A stretch of 64,000 bases of DNA. Origin: Halanaerobium polyolivorans (GTDB lineage: Bacteria > Bacillota > Halanaerobiia > Halanaerobiales > Halanaerobiaceae). The notes below the pieces were generated by a model. That model had not been told where the DNA came from. It searched no databases and saw nothing but the letters and a program-made list of their open reading frames with translations. Location of the stretch: positions 1 to 64,000 of the forward strand of contig NZ_JAJFAT010000011.1 in the NCBI RefSeq assembly GCF_020711195.1. The letters are read 5' to 3'. The translations under genes and the position numbers were made by a program. This document shows positions 1 to 7,655 of the stretch, piece after piece. The stretch's first letter is position 1. Each line of letters opens with the position of its first letter.

Positions 1-62
1 TTGATTATTTTTACTGCTCAAAAGAACTTGTTTTTTTGTGCTTTTTCTATGCGACGTTTATT

Positions 63-91
63 ATCTTATCAATACTCACTAGCTTTGTCAA
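63..91 (-). promoter_or_regulatory. Strong sigma-A-type promoter reading out of the window's left edge
   Basis: On the minus strand a perfect -35 box TTGACA (86-91) is followed by a 17-base spacer and a -10 box TAAGAT (63-68). It lies just past the mnmA stop codon and points toward base 1. The unit it serves is therefore outside the window. No ORF starts in the remaining 60 bases, so the transcript has a leader or encodes an RNA. Confidence 0.7.
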
Positions 92-97
92 GGAGTA

Positions 98-1171
98 TTA
101 AAAACTTTCTTTAATTATTCCTCCACCCAAAACTAAATCATCAAGATAAAAAACTACAGATTGGCCTGGAGTTACAGCTCTTTGAGGCTCTTTAAACTCT
201 ACTTTTATTTTATCTTCTCCAGTATTTTCAATAACTGCTGGAACAGGGTAACTATTATAGCGAATTTGAGCAGCTACTTCCATTTTGCCATCTAATGATG
301 AAAATGGAATAATATTTATATCCTCTGCGATTAAAGCTTTACTGAAGACTGCTTGATCTTTACCAAGAATAACAGCATTATTTTCAGGATCCAGTTCGAC
401 TACATAAGCAGGATAACCAAGTGCTACACCTAATCCTCTTCTCTGACCAATTGTGTAATTAGAAATACCAGCATGGGTTCCAACCTTATTACCTTCACTA
501 TCTAGAATAGGGCCAGGCTGAGAAATCTCAGGATAATTCTTATCCAAAAATCTAACATAATCATCATCTGGAACAAAACAAATTTCCTGGCTTTCTGCTT
601 TATTGTGAATTTCAAAACCTAATTCTTTTGCTTTTTGCCTTATTTCTTCTTTAGTAAAATCACCTAAAGGAAAAAGAGTTCTACTTAATTGTTCCTGATT
701 GAGCACATAAAGCATATAGCTTTGATCTTTACTCTGATCATGGCCTTTTTTCAATAGATAACGTCCATTATTTTTTTCTATCTTAGAGTAGTGACCAGTC
801 GCAATATATTCACAGCCTATCTCTCTAGCTTTTCTTAGTAGAGCATCAAATTTTATTTTCTTATTACACATTACACATGGATTTGGAGTTCTTGCCCGAC
901 TATACTCATCCACAAAGTAGTCTATAACCTTTTCTTGAAATTCATCTTTAAGGTTAAAAACAAAATGGGGTATATCCAGTTTTTGAGCAACTCTTTTAGC
1001 ATCTCTAAGAGCAGAATATGAACAGCAGTGATCTTCTCGATCAGTTGCCTCTTCATAATCAGGAAAAATATGCATTGTTCCCCCGATAACCTCATAACCT
1101 TTTTCTTTTAATAAAGCAGCAGCAACTGAACTATCAACTCCACCACTCATTGCTATCATAACTTTCTTCAT
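98..1171 (-). CDS. mnmA: tRNA-specific 2-thiouridylase MnmA
   Basis: MnmA activates U34 of the Lys, Glu and Gln tRNAs with ATP and inserts sulfur to give 2-thiouridine. The 357-residue product has the usual family length. The N-terminus carries the PP-loop SGGVDSS. The catalytic cysteine pair is visible in NPCVMCN (about residue 100) and in QEICFVPDDDY (about residue 200), and a beta-barrel C-terminal region follows. It sits about 30 bases downstream of the cysteine desulfurase gene and almost certainly shares its transcript. The arrangement matches B. subtilis YrvO-MnmA, where the desulfurase hands sulfur directly to MnmA without a relay. No terminator is seen between the two genes. Confidence 0.97.
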   Translation of the reverse strand: MKKVMIAMSGGVDSSVAAALLKEKGYEVIGGTMHIFPDYEEATDREDHCCSYSALRDAKRVAQKLDIPHFVFNLKDEFQEKVIDYFVDEYSRARTPNPCVMCNKKIKFDALLRKAREIGCEYIATGHYSKIEKNNGRYLLKKGHDQSKDQSYMLYVLNQEQLSRTLFPLGDFTKEEIRQKAKELGFEIHNKAESQEICFVPDDDYVRFLDKNYPEISQPGPILDSEGNKVGTHAGISNYTIGQRRGLGVALGYPAYVVELDPENNAVILGKDQAVFSKALIAEDINIIPFSSLDGKMEVAAQIRYNSYPVPAVIENTGEDKIKVEFKEPQRAVTPGQSVVFYLDDLVLGGGIIKESF

Positions 1172-1202
1172 CTAATAATTACACCCTTATCTATATAAAT
1201 TG

Positions 1203-2369
1203 TTATTTTAATGATCTTAAATGTCTAACTGTATCTTTTAAATTATCTATCAGATAATCGATTTGAGATTTATCATTAGCCAGGCCAAAAGTAAATCTAA
1301 CCGCACTTTTAGCACTTTTTTCATCTGCTGAAATTGCTTTCAGAACATGAGAAGTACTAATTGAACCTGAAGCACAGGCTGAACCTGTTGAAACTGCAAT
1401 TTTTTTGAGACTCAAATTATATAGGATGGCTTCTCCAGCCAAACCTTCAAATGTTAAATTTGCATTATTAGCTAATCTATTTTCACCTTCAGGACCATTT
1501 AAAGTGATATTATCGATCTCTGAAAAAACTCTTTTGATAAAATAATCTCTTAAAGCTTTTATTTTTTTTACTTTAGTGACTAATTCCTCTCTAAGAAGCT
1601 TAGAAGCTGCAGCCATACCTGCAATTCCTGTAACATTAAGGCTGCCAGCCCTTCTCTTTCTCTCCTGACTGCCACCTGATTGTTGGGGAATTAATTTAAT
1701 ACCACTTTTAAGATAAAGTGCTCCAACACCTTTTGGGCCATTAAACTTATGAGCAGAAACAGATAGAGCATCAACACCTAATTCTTCAACATCTACCTGC
1801 ATTTGTGGCACTGCCTGCACAGCATCACTATGAAAAAAAATATTATTTTCTCCAGCAATCTCTGCTAATTCTTTAATAGCTTGAACAGTTCCAATTTCAT
1901 TATTTGCTGTCATAATTGTAATTAAAATTGTATCATCTCTAATAGATTTTTTTAAATCTTTAGGATTGACAAAACCCTCTTGATCTACCTCTAAATAACT
2001 GAGCTTAAAACCCAGATGTTTTTCTAGGTATTTACAGCTTTCAATAACAGCAGGGTGTTCTATACTTGAAGTAATTATATGTTTACCCTGCTCAGCATAA
2101 GCCATTGCAATTCCTTTAATAATTAAATTATCTGCTTCTGTTCCACCTGAGGTAAATATTATCTCTTCAGCTTTATTGGCCCCAAGCAATAAAGCTATTT
2201 CTTCTCTTGCATTTTCAACAGCTCTCTCTGACTTCTCTCCTAAAAAATGTGAACTGGCAGGATTAGCAAATTTATTACTATAAAATTCCTCCATAACAGT
2301 TTTTACTTCTTTTCTTAATGGAGTTGTTGAAGCATGATCAAAATAGTATATTTCATTATTATTTAACAT
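1203..2369 (-). CDS. Cysteine desulfurase (NifS/IscS/YrvO family)
   Basis: This PLP enzyme takes sulfur from cysteine to form a persulfide, here most likely for MnmA thiolation and perhaps for Fe-S clusters. The PLP lysine lies in SAHKFNGPKG, and the catalytic cysteine is in STGSACASGS near residue 330. HSDAVQ and SSIEHPAV are further family motifs. The ORF is open to 2444, but the extra 25 residues match nothing in the family and overlap the Rrf2 gene. I chose ATG 2369, which precedes LNNNEIYYFDHASTTP and gives 388 residues, a normal length. This start overlaps the 3' end of the Rrf2 gene by 11 bases, which suggests translational coupling. No IscU-like scaffold gene is adjacent. Confidence 0.93.
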   Translation of the reverse strand: MLNNNEIYYFDHASTTPLRKEVKTVMEEFYSNKFANPASSHFLGEKSERAVENAREEIALLLGANKAEEIIFTSGGTEADNLIIKGIAMAYAEQGKHIITSSIEHPAVIESCKYLEKHLGFKLSYLEVDQEGFVNPKDLKKSIRDDTILITIMTANNEIGTVQAIKELAEIAGENNIFFHSDAVQAVPQMQVDVEELGVDALSVSAHKFNGPKGVGALYLKSGIKLIPQQSGGSQERKRRAGSLNVTGIAGMAAASKLLREELVTKVKKIKALRDYFIKRVFSEIDNITLNGPEGENRLANNANLTFEGLAGEAILYNLSLKKIAVSTGSACASGSISTSHVLKAISADEKSAKSAVRFTFGLANDKSQIDYLIDNLKDTVRHLRSLK

Positions 2370-2808
2370 CTGATTTTTGTCTTCTTTCATCTTTCTTTTC
2401 AGCAAGAGCTCTCGCCAATAAATCAGCCAAAGTAGTATTTTCAATAATCTCGTTCACAGCTTCTGCCATTTCTTCCCAGAGTCCATGCATTACACATCTA
2501 TCAACATAATTGCAAAAATTTTCTTCAACAACACAATCGACTGGTACAACCGGCCCTTCCAAAGCAGTTAAGATCTCGGCAACAGTTATATCTTCTGGTT
2601 CATGGTTTAACATGTATCCACCATGGGCTCCCCGAACACTTTTTACTAATTCCGCTTTGCGGAGTGTTGCAAAAAGCTGTTCTAAATATTGTTCTGATAT
2701 ATCCTGCCTTTCAGAAATTTTTCTAATCGGAATTGCCTTACCTTCTTCATGTTCAGCAAGATCTACCAGGGCTCTCAAACCATATCTTCCTTTTGTAGAA
2801 ATTCTCAT
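2359..2808 (-). CDS. Rrf2-family transcriptional regulator, IscR-like
   Basis: This is a 149-residue Rrf2 winged-helix regulator. The N-terminus MRISTKGRYGLRALVDLA is the family signature and the DNA-binding helix follows. Three cysteines near residues 90-105 (C-x6-C-x5-C, in CVVEENFC and CNYVDRC) resemble the 2Fe-2S ligands of IscR, whereas B. subtilis CymR is not an Fe-S protein. I therefore infer an Fe-S or redox sensor. I chose ATG 2808 because GAGGTG lies six bases upstream; the upstream GTG at 2817 is part of that ribosome-binding site. It is the first gene of the operon with the desulfurase and mnmA, so autoregulation is likely. Confidence 0.92.
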   Translation of the reverse strand: MRISTKGRYGLRALVDLAEHEEGKAIPIRKISERQDISEQYLEQLFATLRKAELVKSVRGAHGGYMLNHEPEDITVAEILTALEGPVVPVDCVVEENFCNYVDRCVMHGLWEEMAEAVNEIIENTTLADLLARALAEKKDERRQKSDVK

Positions 2809-2824
2809 ATTTTTCACCTCATAT

Positions 2825-2849
2825 AAACTTGACTTTTGTTATCAACTTT
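2825..2849 (-). promoter_or_regulatory. Imperfect dyad, candidate Rrf2 operator
   Basis: On the plus strand AAACTTGA is separated by 9 bases from TCAACTTT; the two arms match at 7 of 8 positions. The dyad covers the expected transcription start of the Rrf2-desulfurase-mnmA promoter. The placement suits repression by the gene's own product. The assignment is inferred from position only. Confidence 0.4.
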
Positions 2850-2854
2850 AACTT

Positions 2855-2883
2855 ATTCTAACATATGCCAAAAACTCTGTCAA
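2855..2883 (-). promoter_or_regulatory. Sigma-A-type promoter of the Rrf2-desulfurase-mnmA operon
   Basis: On the minus strand, TTGACA (2878-2883), a 17-base spacer and TAGAAT (2855-2860) form a near-consensus promoter. It lies about 47 bases upstream of the regulator's start codon and immediately after the yigZ stop. Confidence 0.8.
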
Positions 2884-2907
2884 TATTGATTATTCAAATC
2901 TACTCAC

Positions 2908-3537
2908 TTACTTAAAAAAAGTAGTTACAATCTTCAGTTCATAGTCTCCAGCAGTTTTTTTCTTGAGCCTTTTTTTAAGCGGCTCTAATTTGTCAGCCCT
3001 TATTACAGCAGCAGCTACAGCACCCTGATTACTATATTTGCTCTCATTAATTTCTGCTTCTAATGCTTCAAGTTGGGCTAAAACTATCCCAATCTTGTCA
3101 AAGCTTACCTCAACCTCTATTTTATGAAATTCATCTAATTCTTCAATCCCGGCCTCTTGTATAGCTAGCCTGGCTGTACCACCATAAGCCCTAATCAAAC
3201 CACCAATGCCCAATTTAGTTCCTCCAAAATATCTTGTCACTATTATTACCGTATTTAATAAATCAGCACCTTTTATTGCTTCTAATACCGGAGGTCCTGA
3301 AGAACCAGCAGGTTCTCCATCATCATCAAAATATTCTAAAGCTTCATTTTGACCGGCTTCTACTCTAAAGGCTGAAACATTATGAGTTGCATCATCATAT
3401 TTTGCTTTGATCTCATTAATCCTCATTTCAGCCTTTTCTCTTGAACTGACAGAAAAGATACTGCCAAAAAATTTACTGTCCTTGATGCTTTGTCTAACTT
3501 CAATATTTTGAGCAGGTCTTAATTTTTTTCTTGCCAT
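2908..3537 (-). CDS. YigZ/IMPACT family protein
   Basis: This 209-residue protein belongs to the YigZ/YvyE branch of the IMPACT family. The signature region DDGEPAGSSGPPVLEAI followed by NTVIIVTRYFGGTKLG (about residues 70-110) is clear, and a small C-terminal domain of the type seen in E. coli YigZ follows. The biochemical role of bacterial members is not settled; links to translation and ribosome function come from the eukaryotic homologue. The gene follows rarA by only 2 bases and ends a three-gene unit that starts with 5-formyl-THF cyclo-ligase. Confidence 0.9.
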   Translation of the reverse strand: MARKKLRPAQNIEVRQSIKDSKFFGSIFSVSSREKAEMRINEIKAKYDDATHNVSAFRVEAGQNEALEYFDDDGEPAGSSGPPVLEAIKGADLLNTVIIVTRYFGGTKLGIGGLIRAYGGTARLAIQEAGIEELDEFHKIEVEVSFDKIGIVLAQLEALEAEINESKYSNQGAVAAAVIRADKLEPLKKRLKKKTAGDYELKIVTTFFK

Positions 3538-3539
3538 AA

Positions 3540-4871
3540 TTAATTATCAGCTCCAGCTTGATCTCCTTTTAAATAGTTCAAAAAATGCCTAACCTTCTTT
3601 TCTCTACCTAAACTGCCAGGTTGATAAAAATCTTCTTGAGTTAATTCATCTGGTAGATAATCTTGCTCAACATAATTTTTTTCATAATTATGAGGATACT
3701 TATAATCTAAGCCATGTCCTAAATCTTCAGCCCCACTATAATGGGAATCTCTTAAATGAGGTGGTACTGATGCAGCACCATGATTTTCAACATAGTTTAC
3801 CGCTTTATCAATCGCCTTTATAACCGAATTACTTTTGGGAGCAGTTGCGATATAGATTACAGCTTCCGCAAGAGGTATTCTGGCTTCAGGAAAGCCAATC
3901 TGTTCTACAGCTCTAGCAGCAGACTCTGCAATAATTAAAGCAGTTGGATCAGCCATTCCTACATCTTCAGCTGCATGAATAACCACCCTGCGGGCAATAA
4001 ATTTAGGATCTTCTCCACTTACTATCATTCTAGCCAACCAATAAATAGCAGCATCAGGATCTGAACCTCTCATGCTTTTAATAAAAGCTGAAATTACGTC
4101 ATAATGCATGTCACCATTATTATCATAATTTAAAATTCTTTTCTGCATCGAGTCTTCGATGATCTCTTTATCTATATTAATCTGACCGTTTTTGTCTGGT
4201 GGTGTTGTTAAAACAGCCAGTTCAAGTGTATTTAAAGCAACTCTAGCATCCCCATCAGCTAATTCAGCGATAAATCTAAGATCTTTTTCAGCAAGATTAA
4301 CCTCTAGTTTGCCCAATCCCCGCTCTTTATTAACTAAAGCTTTTTTTAAGATCTCAAATATTTGTTCTGCTGCTAATTTTTCCAATCTAAATATTCTTGA
4401 ACGTGATAGGAGGGGAGAGTTAACTTCAAAATAAGGATTTTCTGTTGTTGCCCCTATCATTATTAAAGTCCCATTTTCAACTGAAGGTAATAAAGCATCC
4501 TGCTGAGATTTATTAAAACGGTGAATTTCATCGATAAATAAAATAGTTTTTTTATTATATAAACTTCGATTTGATTTTGCTTTTTTAATAACTTCTCTAA
4601 TATCTTTAACCCCAGATGTAACAGCATTTAATTTTACAAATTCTGCTTCTGTCTGATTTGCAATTACCTGAGCAAGGCTTGTTTTTCCAGTTCCTGGAGG
4701 ACCATAAAATATTAATGACTGGAGTCGATCAGCTTTAATCGCTCGACTTAATAATTTATTTTTACCAACAATATCTTTTTGACCAAAAAATTCTTCTAAA
4801 TTTCTGGGTCTCATTCTATAAGCAAGTGGTTGATCTTTTTTGTCTTGATTAAGGTTTTCGAATAAATTCAA
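3540..4871 (-). CDS. rarA: Replication-associated recombination protein RarA (MgsA)
   Basis: RarA is a AAA+ clamp-loader-like ATPase that acts at stalled replication forks. The 443-residue length is typical. The Walker A motif GPPGTGKTSLA lies near residue 57, Walker [11 protein letters not shown] near residue 110, and the sensor region GATTENPYF follows. The C-terminal tetramerisation part is present, including DPDAAIYWLARM and the RDSHY segment. In B. subtilis the homologue (yrvN) lies near the 6S RNA gene bsrA and the aspS-hisS genes, and the same neighbourhood is kept here. It sits 10 bases downstream of the cyclo-ligase gene. Confidence 0.96.
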   Translation of the reverse strand: MNLFENLNQDKKDQPLAYRMRPRNLEEFFGQKDIVGKNKLLSRAIKADRLQSLIFYGPPGTGKTSLAQVIANQTEAEFVKLNAVTSGVKDIREVIKKAKSNRSLYNKKTILFIDEIHRFNKSQQDALLPSVENGTLIMIGATTENPYFEVNSPLLSRSRIFRLEKLAAEQIFEILKKALVNKERGLGKLEVNLAEKDLRFIAELADGDARVALNTLELAVLTTPPDKNGQINIDKEIIEDSMQKRILNYDNNGDMHYDVISAFIKSMRGSDPDAAIYWLARMIVSGEDPKFIARRVVIHAAEDVGMADPTALIIAESAARAVEQIGFPEARIPLAEAVIYIATAPKSNSVIKAIDKAVNYVENHGAASVPPHLRDSHYSGAEDLGHGLDYKYPHNYEKNYVEQDYLPDELTQEDFYQPGSLGREKKVRHFLNYLKGDQAGADN

Positions 4872-4881
4872 TTAAAACACC

Positions 4882-5460
4882 TCAATTTTCAATCGTAATG
4901 ATATCAGTTTGGGTAATTATCATATCAACAGCTATATCATGATCTTCAACAGGAAAATCATCAATAATAAATTCCTCATAAGCGAAAGCCACTTTTAAAG
5001 CACTTTGACCATGTTCTGCTAAAAATTTGTCATAATAACCCCCACCATATCCAATTCTATATCCTGCTTTGTTAAAAACCGCTCCCGGTACTATAATTAT
5101 ATCCAGATCACCAGGTACCTTTTTATTTCTTAATTCTCTTTTGGGCTCTTGTACCCCAAAAACTCCAGCCTGCAGATCTAAATCTAAATTATTAATTTGA
5201 GCAGTTCCTAAAGTACCCTCTTTTTTTAGGGTATAGGGAAGATAAAGCTTAAAACCATTTTCAATTAAAGTTTCAAGTAGGGGATAAGTATTAACCTCTT
5301 TTCGCATCGAGATATATGACATTATTTTTTGGGCAGTTTCCAAGTCCTTTAAACTTAAAAATCTTTCATTAATCTTTTTACTCCATTTATTAATTTTTTC
5401 AAAAGGAATTTTAGATCTCTTTTCTAAATAATGCTGTCTTAGTTCATTTTTAGTGGCCAT
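4882..5460 (-). CDS. 5-formyltetrahydrofolate cyclo-ligase
   Basis: The enzyme converts 5-formyl-THF to 5,10-methenyl-THF with ATP, returning a storage folate to one-carbon metabolism. The product has 192 residues, the normal size. The conserved C-terminal nucleotide and substrate loop RIGYGGGYYDKFLAE is present, as is the VPGAVFN segment. In proteobacteria the homologue (ygfA) lies directly after the 6S RNA gene; here too it is the first protein gene after 6S. It leads an operon with rarA and yigZ, served by the promoter at 5521-5549. Confidence 0.94.
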   Translation of the reverse strand: MATKNELRQHYLEKRSKIPFEKINKWSKKINERFLSLKDLETAQKIMSYISMRKEVNTYPLLETLIENGFKLYLPYTLKKEGTLGTAQINNLDLDLQAGVFGVQEPKRELRNKKVPGDLDIIIVPGAVFNKAGYRIGYGGGYYDKFLAEHGQSALKVAFAYEEFIIDDFPVEDHDIAVDMIITQTDIITIEN

Positions 5461-5520
5461 TATCTCACCTCAAAATATTTTTAAAAAAAAGAAAATATCT
5501 AGCTATATCGTCTAACACTA

Positions 5521-5549
5521 ATAATAGCAGAATTTAAGTGATTCTGCAA
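5521..5549 (-). promoter_or_regulatory. Promoter with embedded inverted repeat, upstream of the cyclo-ligase operon
   Basis: On the minus strand TTGCAG (5544-5549), a 17-base spacer and TATTAT (5521-5526) form a promoter. A perfect 7-base inverted repeat, GCAGAAT-N7-ATTCTGC (5527-5547), fills the spacer and most of the -35 box. A protein bound there would block the promoter, so the dyad looks like an operator. The promoter starts inside the T-tract of the upstream 6S terminator. Confidence 0.6.
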
Positions 5550-5579
5550 AAGAAAAAGCTAACCAATATTTGGTTAGCT
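5550..5579 (-). terminator. Rho-independent terminator after 6S RNA
   Basis: Reading the minus strand, AGCTAACCA, a 5-base loop and TGGTTAGCT (5557-5579) form a perfect 9-base stem, followed by TTTTCTTTT. It ends the 6S transcription unit. Confidence 0.85.
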
Positions 5580-5582
5580 AAA

Positions 5583-5763
5583 GAAAATAATCCGCCATGC
5601 CGGTTGATTATTAATTTTGATCCCTGTCTGCCAAGTGGGTGCCCTCCTACCTAGTTTGTATGTCCATCTAAGGCTTATACGCCGCAGGTAGAGACCAGGC
5701 TCCCTATGTGTAAGTGTTGGTCAAAATTTTGTTAATCATTATCGCACATAGCAGATTAAATTT
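5583..5763 (-). ncRNA. ssrS: 6S RNA (ssrS/bsrA)
   Basis: 6S RNA binds the housekeeping RNA polymerase and mimics an open promoter. The two ends of this roughly 180-base element pair in a long closing stem: TTAATCTGC near 5765 pairs with GCGGATTA near 5588, and TTTTGACC near 5725 pairs with GGATCAAAA near 5619. The centre can form the interrupted stem and open bubble typical of 6S. A terminator follows directly. The location between rarA/cyclo-ligase and aspS-hisS matches B. subtilis bsrA and the proteobacterial ssrS-ygfA link. The ends are estimated from pairing. An alternative structured RNA is possible but less likely. Confidence 0.82.
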
Positions 5764-5878
5764 ATATTTTTTATTATCTTTAATCTATAATAATAGTAAC
5801 ATAAATGCTCCGAATCTGCAAGCAATTATCTTAACAATTTAAGCATATTCTTCTTAAAAAATTATTGCTAACTTAACT

Positions 5879-7654
5879 TTAAGAAAGCAGTGAAAGCCCT
5901 AATTCTTTAAGCTGTTTTTCGGCAACATTAGATGGTGCATTTGTTAGAGGAGAAGTGGCCCTCTGTGTTTTTGGAAAAGCAATGACATCTCTAATAGAAT
6001 CTGTTCTAGCGGTAATCATCATCAAACGATCCATTCCAAAAGCGATTCCACCGTGAGGTGGTGTACCATAATCAAATGCCTCTAATAAAAAACCGAATTT
6101 TTCCTGCTGTTCTTCTTCACTTAAGGAAAGCACAGAAAATACTTTTTCCTGTAAAGGCCGATTATTAATTCTGATACTTCCTCCACCAAGTTCTTCCCCA
6201 TTTAAAACAAGATCATAAGCGTCAGCTCTAACTGAAGCAGGATCTTCTTCCAATTTATCTATATCGGCTTCGATTGGAGCTGCAAAAGGATGGTGTTTAG
6301 CTTGATAGCAGTCTTCCTCCTCATCATACTCGAATAAGGGGAAATCAATAATCCAGACAAATTCATATACCTCCTCAGGTATTAAATCATAGTCTTTTGC
6401 TATCTTCAAGCGCAGATTAGCTAAAGCTGCTGCCACAATAGGAGCTTTATCAGCAACTATTAAGAGTAGATCTCCTTCTTCTGCCTCCATTTCACTTAAA
6501 ATATTATCAATTTCTTCTTCAGATAAGAATTTTGCAATTGGAGATTTTAATTCATCATCACGCAGAGCTATCCAGGCTAAACCTTTTGCCTTAAAAAGTT
6601 TAACGTGTTCTTCAAAACTATCAATTTCACTTCTTGAAGAATCTGCTCCACCTTTAAAGTTAATTCCTTTAACCTGTCCACCAGATTTTACTGTACCACT
6701 AAATATATTAAAATCACTAGCTTCTACAATTGAAGAAAGGTCTTTCAATTCCATAGCAAAACGCAGATCAGGTTTATCAGTTCCAAACCTATCCATCGCT
6801 TCTTGATAGGGCATTTTTTTGATCTCTGAAGGAACCTCAATCTCTGCCTCAGCAAATATTTTTTCCATCAAACCATTAGTAATCTCAAATACATCTTCTC
6901 TATTTACAAAAGACATTTCCATATCAATCTGGGTAAATTCAGGCTGTCTGTTTGCTCGTAAATCCTCATCTCTAAAACAGCGGGCTATTTGAAAATATCT
7001 TTCCATTCCAGAAACCATTAATAACTGTTTAAAAATTTGTGGGGATTGTGGTAAAGCAAAAAACTGACCAGGATTGACTCTACTAGGCACAAGATAATCT
7101 CTAGCTCCTTCAGGAGTACTCTTAGTTAAAATAGGGGTTTCAATTTCCCAAAAGCCATTTTCATCTAAATAGTCTCTGGTTGCTTTAGTGATTTTATGTC
7201 TTAAACCCATAATTTTGGTCATTTTAGGTCTTCTCAAATCTAAATACCTATATTTTAACCTAATATCTTCACCGGCATCTATATCATCTTCAACCTGAAT
7301 TGGAGGAGTTTTAGCTTTATCCAGAATTCTCAACTCATTAGATTTAATTTCGATTTCACCGGTATAGATATCCGGATTAATATTTCCTTCTGGTCTAAGT
7401 TCTACCTCACCCTTAATGGCAACCACATATTCAGATCTCAACTGATCAGCCTTTGCAAAAGAATCTTCACCAATATCAGGATTAAATACTACCTGGACAA
7501 TACCTGATCTATCTCTAATATCTGCAAATATTACTCCACCATGATCTCGCCTTTTTTGTACCCAACCCATAATTATTATTTCTTCACCTTTATTTTTTTT
7601 AGAAATTTCTCCACAAAGGTGGGTTCTTTTAAAATCTTTTATTGTCTCTCCCAT
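5879..7654 (-). CDS. aspS: Aspartyl-tRNA synthetase
   Basis: This class II synthetase charges tRNA-Asp. The 591-residue protein has the bacterial layout: an N-terminal anticodon-binding OB fold (GWVQKRRDHGGVIFADIRD), the catalytic core with motif 2 (FRDEDLRANRQPEFTQIDME), an inserted GAD domain around residues 290-420, and motif 3 (GIAFGMDRLMM) near the C-terminus. It starts 1 base after hisS ends, so the two are co-transcribed, in the order known from B. subtilis. No T-box leader is seen. I cannot tell from sequence alone whether it also charges tRNA-Asn. Confidence 0.97.
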   Translation of the reverse strand: MGETIKDFKRTHLCGEISKKNKGEEIIIMGWVQKRRDHGGVIFADIRDRSGIVQVVFNPDIGEDSFAKADQLRSEYVVAIKGEVELRPEGNINPDIYTGEIEIKSNELRILDKAKTPPIQVEDDIDAGEDIRLKYRYLDLRRPKMTKIMGLRHKITKATRDYLDENGFWEIETPILTKSTPEGARDYLVPSRVNPGQFFALPQSPQIFKQLLMVSGMERYFQIARCFRDEDLRANRQPEFTQIDMEMSFVNREDVFEITNGLMEKIFAEAEIEVPSEIKKMPYQEAMDRFGTDKPDLRFAMELKDLSSIVEASDFNIFSGTVKSGGQVKGINFKGGADSSRSEIDSFEEHVKLFKAKGLAWIALRDDELKSPIAKFLSEEEIDNILSEMEAEEGDLLLIVADKAPIVAAALANLRLKIAKDYDLIPEEVYEFVWIIDFPLFEYDEEEDCYQAKHHPFAAPIEADIDKLEEDPASVRADAYDLVLNGEELGGGSIRINNRPLQEKVFSVLSLSEEEQQEKFGFLLEAFDYGTPPHGGIAFGMDRLMMITARTDSIRDVIAFPKTQRATSPLTNAPSNVAEKQLKELGLSLLS

Positions 7655-7655
7655 C

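Noticed and set aside
2370-2444. 25-residue N-terminal extension of the cysteine desulfurase
   Set aside because: It overlaps the Rrf2 coding region and does not match the family start.
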